A stretch of DNA of 6,752 nucleotides from Sphingomonadaceae bacterium (GTDB lineage Bacteria; Pseudomonadota; Alphaproteobacteria; Sphingomonadales; Sphingomonadaceae), in contig RFSU01000125.1 in the NCBI GenBank assembly GCA_009923795.1, forward strand, positions 1 to 6,752, read 5' to 3'. Positions 1-5,910 of this stretch are shown here, piece by piece. Within the stretch, counting starts at the first letter, position 1. Each line of letters begins with the position of its first letter. The position numbers and the translations under genes are program-made. The notes below the pieces were generated by a model. That model was not told the origin of the DNA. It searched no databases and worked only from the letters and a program-made list of their open reading frames with translations.

Positions 1-808
1 CCCGACCCGCCCCTTTGCCGCCACCGTGTTAAAGCCCGCTCATGGGGCGCTCATCACCTCTGCCACGCTGAAAGGGGGCGAAGGATGGGATGTCGCCGAG
101 GCACGAACGGGTGTTGCGAATACCGAGGCACGGGCAGTGCATTTTGAAACGGCCAGCCCCTTTGATTATGCAGCGCAAGCCCAGGTGCTGATCGTGACCG
201 ATGTGAAGCGGGGCGATGTGCCGCAATTAGCCAATGCCTATGCCCAGCTGATTGCGGCAGCAGGTGGTGGGACGTTGGGCCTGTTCACCGCCATTCGGCG
301 GCTGCGCGCGGTGCATGCAAGGATTGCCGACCGCTTGGCGCGCGATGGCCTGCCGCTTTATGCCCAGCATGTGGACCCGATTGATACCGGCACGCTGGTT
401 GATATTTTTCGCGATGACCCGCGTGCAAGCCTGATCGGCACGGATGCTTTGCGTGACGGGGTGGATGTGCCGGGGGAGTCGCTGCGGCTGGTGGTGATGG
501 AAGGTGTGCCTTGGCCCAAGCCGACCGTGCTGCATGCTGCGCGCAAGGCCGCAGGAGGCGGTTCCGCGTATGACGACCGGATTATTCGGGCGCGATTGGC
601 GCAGGCCTTTGGCCGGTTGATCCGGCGGCAGAATGACAAAGGGACATTTGTGCTGCTGTCCTCCGCTGTTCCGTCTCGACTGCTGAGCGCCTTTCCCGAT
701 GGAACGCCTGTTCGGCGGGTGACATTGGAAGACGCGGTGGCCGAAATTGCAGGATCAGATTCGGCCCTTCCCACACAGCCCCATTTGTCGCATGAGTTGG
801 ACAGATGA
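1..808 (+). CDS. DinG/Rad3-type ATP-dependent DNA helicase, C-terminal part (5' truncated by window)
   Basis: The frame is open from base 2 and gives 268 residues before TGA at 806-808; the true start lies upstream, and the GTG at 26 is an internal codon. Visible superfamily 2 helicase motifs, in order, are: GALITSATL (motif III type, near residue 15), LGLFTAIRRL (the LFTS-like motif IV), GVDVPGESLRLVVMEGVPWPKPT (motif V region, with the G-D-PG and following P-x-P of DinG/XPD proteins) and QAFGRLIRRQNDKG (motif VI, with arginine-finger residues). The protein should therefore be an ATP-driven 5'-3' DNA helicase acting in repair or replication. The Walker A and B motifs and any Fe-S cysteines lie outside the window, so its subtype cannot be fixed. 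Its stop overlaps the start of the next gene by 4 bases (ATGA), so the two are probably translationally coupled. Family assignment is firm; the exact name dinG is not. Confidence 0.88.
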   Translation, partial: PTRPFAATVLKPAHGALITSATLKGGEGWDVAEARTGVANTEARAVHFETASPFDYAAQAQVLIVTDVKRGDVPQLANAYAQLIAAAGGGTLGLFTAIRRLRAVHARIADRLARDGLPLYAQHVDPIDTGTLVDIFRDDPRASLIGTDALRDGVDVPGESLRLVVMEGVPWPKPTVLHAARKAAGGGSAYDDRIIRARLAQAFGRLIRRQNDKGTFVLLSSAVPSRLLSAFPDGTPVRRVTLEDAVAEIAGSDSALPTQPHLSHELDR

Positions 809-1359
809 AGACGCTCATTCTTTTCCGCCACGCCAAATCTGGCTGGGACGCGCCTGTCGACCGGGATTTTGACCGGCCCATCAACGCGCGCGGCATTCAG
901 GGTGCGCAGATGATTGGCCGCCATTTGCGAGAGAGCGACTGCGCGTTTGACCAGGTGATCTCCTCCCCCGCCGTCCGCTGCACCGAGACGCTCGATGCGC
1001 TTTGGGAAGGCTATGGCGAGATTCTGCACCCCAATTGGGATAAGCGCATCTATCTCGCGTCGGGCGCCACTTTGCTGGATGTTGTGCAAGACCTGCCGGA
1101 CAGCGCCGAGCGGGTGATGATGTGCGGACATAATCCAGGGCTGGAAGATCTCATTCTAACGCTCGTCCCCGATAAAGCAGGTGACCCCTTACGCGATGCC
1201 GTGGAGGAGAAGTTCCCCACCGCAGCCGTTGCCACCTTGACGCTGGACATTGACCAGTGGCGCGATGCGGGACGGGGCAAGGGCCTGTTCACACAGCTCG
1301 TGCGGCCCCGCGATCTTGACCCGAGCCTTGGCCCGGCCATGGATCATCCCGAAGACTAG
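805..1359 (+). CDS. SixA-like histidine phosphatase family protein
   Basis: The 184-residue product begins MKTLILFRHAKSGWD, which carries the RH signature of the histidine phosphatase (phosphoglycerate mutase-like) superfamily: Arg8 and the phospho-accepting His9. Other expected pocket residues are Arg58 in SSPAVRCTETL and the second histidine, His109, in MCGHNPGLEDL. The RHAKS form and short length match the SixA branch, whose E. coli member removes phosphate from a protein histidine; the substrate here is unknown. No signal peptide or membrane segment is visible, so it is probably cytosolic. The ATG lies inside the ATGA overlap with the helicase gene, and conserved residues start right after it, which supports this start. 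The pairing with the helicase suggests one transcript but not a shared function. Confidence 0.88.
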   Translation: MKTLILFRHAKSGWDAPVDRDFDRPINARGIQGAQMIGRHLRESDCAFDQVISSPAVRCTETLDALWEGYGEILHPNWDKRIYLASGATLLDVVQDLPDSAERVMMCGHNPGLEDLILTLVPDKAGDPLRDAVEEKFPTAAVATLTLDIDQWRDAGRGKGLFTQLVRPRDLDPSLGPAMDHPED

Positions 1360-1393
1360 ATGTGAGGCCGCGACCCTTCCGAGGGTTGTGGGT

Positions 1394-1546
1394 TCGCGCA
1401 GAGGCGCAAAGTGCGCAGAGATGGGGAGGCATCCTATCTTGAGCCCCTTCATCTTGAGAGCAAATGACTTTCTGGGCTCCGGCGCGTGTCGGAGCTTAGG
1501 TTTTTCTTAGCGGTAACTTCTCGGCGGCCTTTGCGTCTCTGCGCGA
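1394..1546. repeat. Inverted repeat copy A: two 18-base arms around a 117-base centre
   Basis: The left arm is 1394-1411 (tcgcgcagaggcgcaaag) and the right arm is 1529-1546 (ctttgcgtctctgcgcga). The right arm is the reverse complement of the left with one difference, which pairs as G-U in plus-strand RNA. The left arm is followed by a further gcgcagag at 1413-1420. Both arms recur, nearly unchanged, in the repeat at 5790-5856, so this is a dispersed element. Between the arms lie a terminator-like hairpin and two copies of ATCTTGAG (1436-1443 and 1451-1458). No open frame in this spacer looks like a gene. Confidence 0.75.
1474..1507 (+). terminator. Possible intrinsic terminator after the helicase/phosphatase pair
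   Basis: GCTCCG at 1476-1481 pairs perfectly with CGGAGC at 1490-1495 around an 8-base loop, and two G-U pairs can extend the stem outward. A T-rich run (TTTTTCTT, 1501-1508) begins five bases after the stem. It lies about 115 bases beyond the phosphatase stop and points the right way for that gene. The gap between stem and T-run is longer than in strong terminators, so the call is moderate. The other strand has no T-run, so merR is not served by it. Confidence 0.45.
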
Positions 1547-1567
1547 GATGGGCCGGCGTGGATGCGC

Positions 1568-1966
1568 TCAACGCCCGGCGGCTGCGAGGGCTGTTTTCAG
1601 GCGATCCCGAATTAAGACCAGATCCGGAATATAGCTGGGCGGTGGCGGCGCAGGCGCGGCCGACACAGGATTAGCAGGTGCTGCTTGGGCGACGGTCGGT
1701 TCGAGCGCAGGTGTCTGACTATCTGCTTTAGCGCTCAGCAGCTTTTGCACACCCTTGACCGTATAGCCTTCGACATGAAGCAGATGGTGAATGCGCCGGA
1801 CGAGAGCCACATCATCTGGCCGATAATAACGGCGGTTCCCCGCGCGGATGAGCGGGCGCAATTTGGCAAAGCGGGTTTCCCAATAGCGCAATATGTGCTG
1901 CGGCACAGCCAATTCAGACGAGAGTTCGCCGATGGTCAAAAATGCACCTGGTGCCTTATCGGCCAT
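1568..1966 (-). CDS. Short MerR-family transcriptional regulator
   Basis: The product has 132 residues. Residues 10-54 form a MerR winged helix-turn-helix: FLTIGELSSELAVPQHILRYWETRF, then RRYYRPDDVALVRRI. The stretch LLHVEGYTVKGVQKLL (62-77) is the usual helix after the wing. From about residue 84 to 113 the chain is rich in Ala and Pro (APAPPPPS), and a short helix ends the protein. There is no effector-binding domain and no cysteine or other metal-sensor residue in the C-terminal part, so the inducing signal cannot be guessed. The ATG has a good ribosome binding site (GGGAGA), which fills the 15-base gap to the ihfA stop, so it is probably translated from the ihfA message. MerR genes of this short type commonly follow ihfA in alphaproteobacteria (recalled family knowledge). 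Target promoters are unknown. Confidence 0.88.
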   Translation of the reverse strand: MADKAPGAFLTIGELSSELAVPQHILRYWETRFAKLRPLIRAGNRRYYRPDDVALVRRIHHLLHVEGYTVKGVQKLLSAKADSQTPALEPTVAQAAPANPVSAAPAPPPPSYIPDLVLIRDRLKTALAAAGR

Positions 1967-1981
1967 CGACGTCTCCCAATT

Positions 1982-2281
1982 TTAGCTATCCTGCGTGATG
2001 CGCGTGCGCATGGTTTGGCTCGGCCTAAAGGTCAGAACCCGGCGCGGGGCAATGGGCACTTCCACCCCAGTTTTCGGATTGCGGCCAATTCGCTGCCCCT
2101 TGTCGCGCAGAAGAAAGCTTCCAAAGCCGGAAATCTTCACATTCTGCCCCTTGGCAAGGGCGCCACACATATGTTCCAGAATCGATTCAACAAGTTTGGA
2201 GGACTCGGATTTGGACAGGCCCACCTGCTTGTGAAGAGACTCAGCAAGATCGGCCCGTGTTAGGGTTCCTTCTCCCGCCAT
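1982..2281 (-). CDS. ihfA: Integration host factor subunit alpha
   Basis: The 99-residue protein is a full-length member of the HU/IHF DNA-bending family. The C-terminal half has GQNVKISGFGSF (residues 45-56) and GRNPKTGVEVPI (66-77), the beta-arm with Pro69 at the position that intercalates into DNA. It then reads PRRVLTFRPSQTMRTRI, typical of IHF alpha. IHF alpha pairs with IHF beta (not in this window) to bend DNA sharply at specific sites in replication, transcription and recombination. The frame is open upstream to 2401, but that extension overlaps the end of fabH and does not resemble the family. The ATG at 2281 has GAGGGAG at normal distance and gives the expected length. It lies 92 bases after fabH and 15 bases before merR. 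Confidence 0.95.
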   Translation of the reverse strand: MAGEGTLTRADLAESLHKQVGLSKSESSKLVESILEHMCGALAKGQNVKISGFGSFLLRDKGQRIGRNPKTGVEVPIAPRRVLTFRPSQTMRTRITQDS

Positions 2282-2292
2282 TACGCTACTCC

Positions 2293-2318
2293 CTCTTCGT
2301 GATTGCTCTTCGTGATTG
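2293..2318. repeat. Perfect 13-base tandem duplication upstream of ihfA
   Basis: The unit ctcttcgtgattg occurs at 2293-2305 and again, exactly, at 2306-2318. On the ihfA strand this reads caatcacgaagag twice and ends about 11 bases before the ihfA start, next to its ribosome binding site. It would lie in the 5' untranslated region of any ihfA-proximal transcript. It may be a recent slippage duplication or a doubled binding site; the sequence alone does not decide. Confidence 0.85.
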
Positions 2319-2331
2319 ACGAACACCAATC

Positions 2332-2359
2332 TTCTTATCGAATTGGCAAACAAGGTCAA
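2332..2359 (-). promoter_or_regulatory. Candidate internal promoter for ihfA-merR
   Basis: On the minus strand TTGACC (2354-2359) is followed after 16 bases by TAAGAA (2332-2337), a good -35 box with a weak -10 box. The region is AT-richer than the neighbouring genes and lies in the 92-base fabH-ihfA gap. It would give ihfA expression independent of the lipid genes, which makes biological sense. The weak -10 keeps confidence low. Confidence 0.33.
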
Positions 2360-2373
2360 TTCCACCCTGAGGG

Positions 2374-3333
2374 TCAAAAGCGGATTGCAGCAGCGCCCCA
2401 AGTAAAGCCGCCACCCATGGCTTCTAGCACGAGCAATTGCCCACGCTGGATGCGGCCGTCGCGCACTGCGGTATCAAGCGCAAGCGGCACCGAAGCGGCA
2501 GAGGTGTTGGCGTGCTGATCCACGGTCACAACCACCTGCTCGGGTGCAAGACCAAGCTTTCGAGCGGTGGCATCCAGGATGCGGGCATTGGCCTGATGCG
2601 GGACAACCCAATCAATATCGGCTGCGGTAAAGCCGGTGCTTTCCAAAACTTCGGTCAACACCGAGGCCAGATTGACGACGGCATGGCGGAAGACTTCTGA
2701 CCCCTTCATCCGGATATGGCCGACCGTGCCCGTGGTCGAGGGGCCGCCATCGACATAAAGCAATTCATTATGGCGACCATCGGCGTGGAGCTTGGTCGCG
2801 AGGATGCCCGAGTCGCTTTCCTGCCCTTCAAGGACAACGGCCCCCGCGCCATCGCCGAAGAGGACGCAGGTTGTCCGGTCTTCCCAATCGAGCAGGCGGC
2901 TCATTGTTTCTGCGCCGATGACAATTGCGCGCCGGGCAGCCCCGCTGCGGATCATCGAATCGGCAACGGACAGGGCATAGAGAAAGCCAGAGCAAACGGC
3001 GGCAACGTCAAAGGCGACGCAATCATGAATGCCAAGCAACGCCTGAATCTTGGTCGCGGACGCCGGGAACGTCTGATCGGGCGTTGCGGTTGCCAGAATC
3101 AGCAGATCGATCGACGCTGGATCGAGGCCGGCGGCGTCGAGCGCCTTGCGCGCCGCCTCTGCCCCCAATGTCGCCGTGGTTTCGCCATCGCCCGCAATAT
3201 GACGAAAGCGGATGCCGGTGCGCTCGACAATCCAATCGTCAGACGTTTCGACGGTTTTGGACAATTCTTCATTCGATACGCGGCGGGCCGGAAGGGCAGA
3301 GCCTGTGCCGAGAATGACCGCGCGCCGCGTCAT
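2374..3333 (-). CDS. fabH: Beta-ketoacyl-ACP synthase III
   Basis: FabH condenses acetyl-CoA (or another short acyl-CoA) with malonyl-ACP and so starts type II fatty acid synthesis in the cytosol. The 319-residue length matches the family. The full catalytic triad is present: Cys114 in AAVCSGFLYAL, His246 in VPHQANARI and Asn276 in QHANTSAAS. The N-terminal DDWIVERTGIRFRH and C-terminal EAMGGGFTWGAA are also typical; the latter is the usual glycine-rich end. The start ATG overlaps the plsX stop in an ATGA, giving translational coupling with plsX. A short palindrome (accctgagggt, 2363-2373) follows the stop on this strand but has no T-run, so it is unlikely to be a terminator. Primer preference (acetyl or branched) cannot be told from the sequence. 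Confidence 0.97.
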   Translation of the reverse strand: MTRRAVILGTGSALPARRVSNEELSKTVETSDDWIVERTGIRFRHIAGDGETTATLGAEAARKALDAAGLDPASIDLLILATATPDQTFPASATKIQALLGIHDCVAFDVAAVCSGFLYALSVADSMIRSGAARRAIVIGAETMSRLLDWEDRTTCVLFGDGAGAVVLEGQESDSGILATKLHADGRHNELLYVDGGPSTTGTVGHIRMKGSEVFRHAVVNLASVLTEVLESTGFTAADIDWVVPHQANARILDATARKLGLAPEQVVVTVDQHANTSAASVPLALDTAVRDGRIQRGQLLVLEAMGGGFTWGAAAIRF

Positions 3334-4361
3334 TGGCCGTTGGCCCGAATAAAGGCGAGATCATCGGTGATGCGTTGTGTGATATTCGCTTCAACGAGCT
3401 TTGCCGCAACGCCAATGGCGTTGGCAACGCCCTTGGCGCTGGCGCTGCCATGGCTTTTCACGACCACGCCATTGAGGCCGAGGAAGACAGCACCATTATG
3501 ATTATTCGGATCCAGATGGTGGCGCATCAGCTCCGTCGCTGGGCGCGAGATCAGGAAGCCGAGTTTCGACCGGATTGAACTGGTAAAGGCGCGGCGCAGC
3601 AGATCGGTCACAAAACGGGCGGTGCCCTCCATCGTCTTCAACGAGATATTGCCCGAGAACCCATCGCACACAACAACATCGGTCAGGCCGCGAGCGATTT
3701 TATCGCCTTCGATAAAGCCTTCAAAGCTGATGGGGAGATGCGTTGCATCCCGCAAAATTGCTGCGGCATCGCGAATTTCATCGGTGCCCTTTTGATCTTC
3801 TGTGCCGATGTTGAGGAGCGAGACGCGCGGACGCGCAATGCCGAGGGCAATGCGCGAATAGGCCGCGCCCATAATGGCAAATTCGGTAAGGTTGCGAGCA
3901 TCGCATTCTGTATTCGCGCCCAGATCCAGCATGATGAAGTCATTATCGCCAAGGCTGGGCAAGAGGGCGGCCAGTGCCGGGCGGTCAATGCCCGGCATGG
4001 TGCGCAGCGCCAGCTTTGCCATGGCCATGAGCGCGCCGGTGTTGCCCGCCGACACAGCGCCGCCTGCCCTGCCCTGCTTCACAGCGTCAATGGTGATGCC
4101 CATGCTGGTGGTTTTGGCGCGGCGAATGGCCTGACCCGCTTTTTCGCTGCCTTCAATAACTTCTGGCGCGTGAATGATATCGCACACGGGCCGGAGGCCG
4201 GGATGGACTTTCAATGCGACCTCTATCGCAGCTTCATCGCCAACCAGATCAAATCGCAGATGCGGGTGGAGCAGATGTGCCTGTGCGACGCCGGCCAGCA
4301 TCAAAGCCGGGCCTTCATCGCCCCCCATAGCGTCAATTGCGATTCGCGGCGCTTCGGCCAC
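3330..4361 (-). CDS. plsX: Phosphate acyltransferase PlsX
   Basis: PlsX converts acyl-ACP and inorganic phosphate to acyl-phosphate, the acyl donor for PlsY in phosphatidic acid synthesis; it acts at the inner face of the cytoplasmic membrane. The 343-residue length is normal. The N-terminus IAIDAMGGDEGP (residues 7-18) is the family signature. Other family blocks are AVSAGNTGALMA, FIMLDLGANTECDA and VVCDGFSGNISLKTMEGTARF, and the C-terminal GVVVKSHGSASAKGVANAI is also typical. The ATG at 4361 has a purine-rich site (GGGGGAG) about 10 bases upstream, and the signature follows at once. It lies 31 bases after rpmF and overlaps fabH by 4 bases, so rpmF-plsX-fabH form one operon. Long open frames on the opposite strand across this gene are shadows. 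Confidence 0.97.
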   Translation of the reverse strand: MAEAPRIAIDAMGGDEGPALMLAGVAQAHLLHPHLRFDLVGDEAAIEVALKVHPGLRPVCDIIHAPEVIEGSEKAGQAIRRAKTTSMGITIDAVKQGRAGGAVSAGNTGALMAMAKLALRTMPGIDRPALAALLPSLGDNDFIMLDLGANTECDARNLTEFAIMGAAYSRIALGIARPRVSLLNIGTEDQKGTDEIRDAAAILRDATHLPISFEGFIEGDKIARGLTDVVVCDGFSGNISLKTMEGTARFVTDLLRRAFTSSIRSKLGFLISRPATELMRHHLDPNNHNGAVFLGLNGVVVKSHGSASAKGVANAIGVAAKLVEANITQRITDDLAFIRANGQ

Positions 4362-4392
4362 TGGCCCGTCTCCCCCGGTTTAGGCGCGGGGG

Positions 4393-4572
4393 TTAGTCGG
4401 CCGACGCGACAACTTCACGACCGTTATAATGGCCGCATGCCTGGCAAAGATTGTGGGGCAGCTTCAGCTCACCGCAATTCGGGCATTCTTGGAACGTGGT
4501 TGCGGTCAGCGCATGATGGCTACGACGCATGTTTCGGCGCGACGGCGAAGTTTTTCTCTTAGGGACGGCCAT
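4393..4572 (-). CDS. rpmF: 50S ribosomal protein L32
   Basis: This 59-residue gene is below the usual length cutoff for ORF scans. Translation from the ATG at 4572 gives MAVPKRKTSPSRRNMRRSHH, the very conserved basic N-terminus of L32. A zinc ribbon follows with Cys30, Cys33, Cys43 and Cys46 (CPNCG and CQACG), ending GREVVASAD and TAA. All four cysteines are kept, so this is the zinc-binding form of L32. The ribosome binding site AAGGTG lies 7 bases before the start. It is the first gene of the minus-strand cluster, with plsX 31 bases downstream, the classic rpmF-plsX-fabH order. The DUF177 (yceD) gene that often precedes rpmF is not found here; a divergent MAPEG gene lies upstream instead. 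Confidence 0.97.
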   Translation of the reverse strand: MAVPKRKTSPSRRNMRRSHHALTATTFQECPNCGELKLPHNLCQACGHYNGREVVASAD

Positions 4573-4664
4573 GTCGGCACCTTGTTCGTTAAGTGATCAC
4601 AAAAACCTATGTGGCGACGAAGGGACGCAAATGCGACTCTCCGGGACATCACAGGGAAGGCGCG

Positions 4665-4692
4665 CGTATAGCCAAAATTCCGGACGTTGCAA
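4665..4692 (-). promoter_or_regulatory. Candidate promoter of the rpmF-plsX-fabH operon
   Basis: On the minus strand TTGCAA (4687-4692) is followed after 16 bases by TATACG (4665-4670), a reasonable housekeeping-sigma promoter. The predicted transcript would start near 4658 and leave a leader of about 85 bases before rpmF. It is the best promoter I can find in the spacer between the two divergent genes. An 8-base palindrome, GTGATCAC (4593-4600), lies in this leader. Confidence 0.5.
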
Positions 4693-4719
4693 GCGCAGCG
4701 GCCCCGTGGCAGGACGGAA

Positions 4720-4738
4720 CCTCTCAACAAGAGGGGAG
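4720..4738 (+). promoter_or_regulatory. Small hairpin overlapping the MAPEG gene ribosome binding site
   Basis: CCTCT (4720-4724) can pair with AGAGG (4730-4734) around the loop caaca. The right arm runs into the ribosome binding site GGGGAG (4733-4738), which lies 7 bases before the ATG at 4746. The stem is only 5 pairs, so any effect on translation would be mild. The site itself clearly supports the start at 4746 over the in-frame ATG at 4593. Confidence 0.4.
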
Positions 4739-4745
4739 AAAGACA

Positions 4746-5207
4746 ATGATTTTACCCGTCACGATGATTTTCGCAGGGGTCGCTGCGATCCTCAATATCT
4801 GGCTTGCCATTCGAGTTGGCCAGGTGCGCGGCAGCGAAAAAGTGTCCATTGGCGATGGCGGCAATGAAGCCGTGATCCGCCGGATGCGGGCACATTCCAA
4901 CTATGTCGAATTCACGCCCTTTGTGCTGATTCTCATCGGTGTGATTGAACTGGCGCATAGCGGCGCACCCGCGCCCTTGTGGCTGTGGATCGTCTCTGCT
5001 GTCTATTTCCTTGGTCGTATCGGCCATGGACTTGGCATGGACGGCGGCCGTTTTAGCAAGGGCCGCTCCATCGGCACGATCACGACCATGCTGACGCTGC
5101 TCGGCCTTGGCGCTTATGCCATTGCCGTGCCGCATCTGGAGGCTGGCCGCACCGAGGCGCCAACCGCGATCGACATGCAAACGGCAGAGCCCGTTTCCAA
5201 CGGCTAA
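4746..5207 (+). CDS. MAPEG-family integral membrane protein
   Basis: The 153-residue product fits the MAPEG family (membrane-associated proteins in eicosanoid and glutathione metabolism). Hydrophobic segments lie at about 2-23, 54-74, 77-97 and 108-130, giving the four-helix topology. The signature is RRMRAHSNYVEFTPFVL (45-61), with the conserved Arg, His, Asn, Glu and Pro. GRIGHGLGMDG follows helix 3. Eukaryotic members are glutathione transferases or related enzymes; for bacterial members the substrate is usually unknown, so no reaction is claimed. The frame is open upstream to 4593, but that stretch is polar and lacks a binding site, while the ATG at 4746 has GGGGAG and leads straight into helix 1. 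The polar tail (residues 133-153) follows the last helix. It is transcribed alone, divergent from rpmF and closed by a strong terminator. Confidence 0.88.
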   Translation: MILPVTMIFAGVAAILNIWLAIRVGQVRGSEKVSIGDGGNEAVIRRMRAHSNYVEFTPFVLILIGVIELAHSGAPAPLWLWIVSAVYFLGRIGHGLGMDGGRFSKGRSIGTITTMLTLLGLGAYAIAVPHLEAGRTEAPTAIDMQTAEPVSNG

Positions 5208-5219
5208 GGTCGATGAATT

Positions 5220-5258
5220 GGGGGTGGGCGCTGCTTTGGCTGGCCCGCCCCTTTTTTT
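5220..5258 (+). terminator. Strong intrinsic terminator of the MAPEG gene
   Basis: GGGGTGGGC (5221-5229) pairs along its full 9 bases with GCCCGCCCC (5243-5251), with one U-G wobble, around a 13-base loop. Seven Ts (5252-5258) follow directly. It starts 13 bases after the MAPEG stop. On the opposite strand there is no T-run after the stem, so it works mainly for plus-strand transcripts. The last T is also the final base of the flavodoxin-like gene's stop codon. Confidence 0.88.
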
Positions 5259-5743
5259 CAATACATCCCAAGCGATAGGCCAGCGGCAAACGCGGCCCCC
5301 AAATCCCGCGCGCGAGCAAGATCCGCTTTGCCAATCTGCTTTGGGGCGAGAATCGCCTCTGGCGTTTGGGCATGGGAACAGATGATCAGCGGCTCGGCGA
5401 TTGGCTTCATCCGCCAGCCCGTCAAAATGCGCGCCATTTGGCGTGCGGCATTTTCGCCGTCTGACCCGGCACAAATCATCATCGCGCAGGGCCGCCCTTC
5501 GATCTGCCCCAAGAGCGGATAATAGGCCCGATCAAAATAGGCCTTCATCACGCCAGATAGAGCGGCGAGATTTTCCGGACAGGCGAAGATCGCGCCGTCG
5601 GCCGCCAGAAGATCATCAGGCGTTGCATCGCTGGCGTGGATCAGGCGGACATCCGCTTCTCCCTGCGCGCCATCTGCCGCGGCATGGGCCAAGGCCGCCG
5701 TGCCGCCGGTCTGGGTATCATAGAGGATGAGGAGTTGGGGCAT
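5258..5743 (-). CDS. Flavodoxin / NAD(P)H-dependent FMN reductase-like protein
   Basis: The 161-residue product has a flavodoxin-like fold. It begins MPQLLILYDTQTGGTAALA: a first beta strand and a T-x-T-G-x-T loop (residues 10-15) that would bind the FMN phosphate. Residues 50-76 (GAIFACPENLAALSGVMKAYFDR) match the second flavin loop and following helix seen in NADPH-dependent FMN reductases. A C-A-G-S-D-G-E loop (91-97) fits the third contact. It is likely a cytosolic FMN-binding electron carrier or reductase with unknown partner. The frame is open upstream to 5896, but that part crosses the inverted repeat and reads as low-complexity basic sequence. The ATG at 5743 has AAGG about 7 bases before it and starts the fold. 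It converges on the MAPEG gene, its stop touching the terminator. Confidence 0.85.
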   Translation of the reverse strand: MPQLLILYDTQTGGTAALAHAAADGAQGEADVRLIHASDATPDDLLAADGAIFACPENLAALSGVMKAYFDRAYYPLLGQIEGRPCAMMICAGSDGENAARQMARILTGWRMKPIAEPLIICSHAQTPEAILAPKQIGKADLARARDLGAAFAAGLSLGMY

Positions 5744-5789
5744 GTTTGGCCTTATGGGCGCGCGGCTGCGGGTTGTGAAGAATTTAAAG

Positions 5790-5856
5790 GTCGCGCAGAG
5801 GCGCAGAGACCGCAAAGGATGCCATGATCTCTGCGGTCTTTGCGTCTTTGCGCGAC
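5790..5856. repeat. Inverted repeat copy B: compact hairpin with 28-base arms
   Basis: The arms 5790-5817 and 5829-5856 are reverse complements at 24 of 28 positions. Three of the four differences give G-U pairs in plus-strand RNA, so 27 of 28 positions can pair around an 11-base loop. The arms are built from gcgcagag/cgcaaag-like units. The outer 18 bases of each arm match the arms of copy A (1394-1411 and 1529-1546) with one difference each. Both copies also have gggttgtg a few bases before the left arm (1383-1390 and 5770-5777). It lies between the flavodoxin-like gene and the outer-membrane gene. Confidence 0.85.
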
Positions 5857-5910
5857 AATGACGCGGTGGTTGCCCTTTATTGTGAATAATAACCAAATGG
5901 GTTTTTTATC

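Noticed and set aside
358..1131. Minus-strand open frame (257 codons) across the helicase and phosphatase genes
   Set aside because: It spans the junction of two clear plus-strand genes and has no plausible fold or motif.
1394..1546. CRISPR array or insertion sequence based on the repeated gcgcagag units
   Set aside because: The units are inverted arms without regular spacers, there is no cas gene, no transposase, and no terminal repeats with target duplication.
1486..1674. 62-codon plus-strand frame in the 1360-1567 spacer
   Set aside because: It starts inside the terminator-like hairpin, crosses the repeat arm and runs antisense into merR.
1685..2263. Plus-strand open frame (192 codons) across merR and ihfA
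   Set aside because: It is antisense to two recognisable genes and lacks any motif of its own.
2363..2373. Terminator after fabH formed by accctgagggt
   Set aside because: A 5-pair stem with a single-base loop is not stable as RNA, and no T-run follows on the minus strand.
2716..3501. Plus-strand open frame (261 codons) opposite fabH and the end of plsX
   Set aside because: fabH on the other strand has a complete catalytic triad and normal length; the antisense translation has irregular composition and no family pattern.
3738..4562. Long plus-strand open frame (274 codons) opposite plsX and rpmF
   Set aside because: It lies antisense to two well-conserved genes, has no recognisable domain and no suitable ribosome binding site; it is a product of GC-rich codon use on the other strand.
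5744..5896. N-terminal extension of the flavodoxin-like gene up to 5896
   Set aside because: The extension is made from the inverted repeat and reads as basic low-complexity sequence; the flavodoxin fold and a ribosome binding site begin at 5743.
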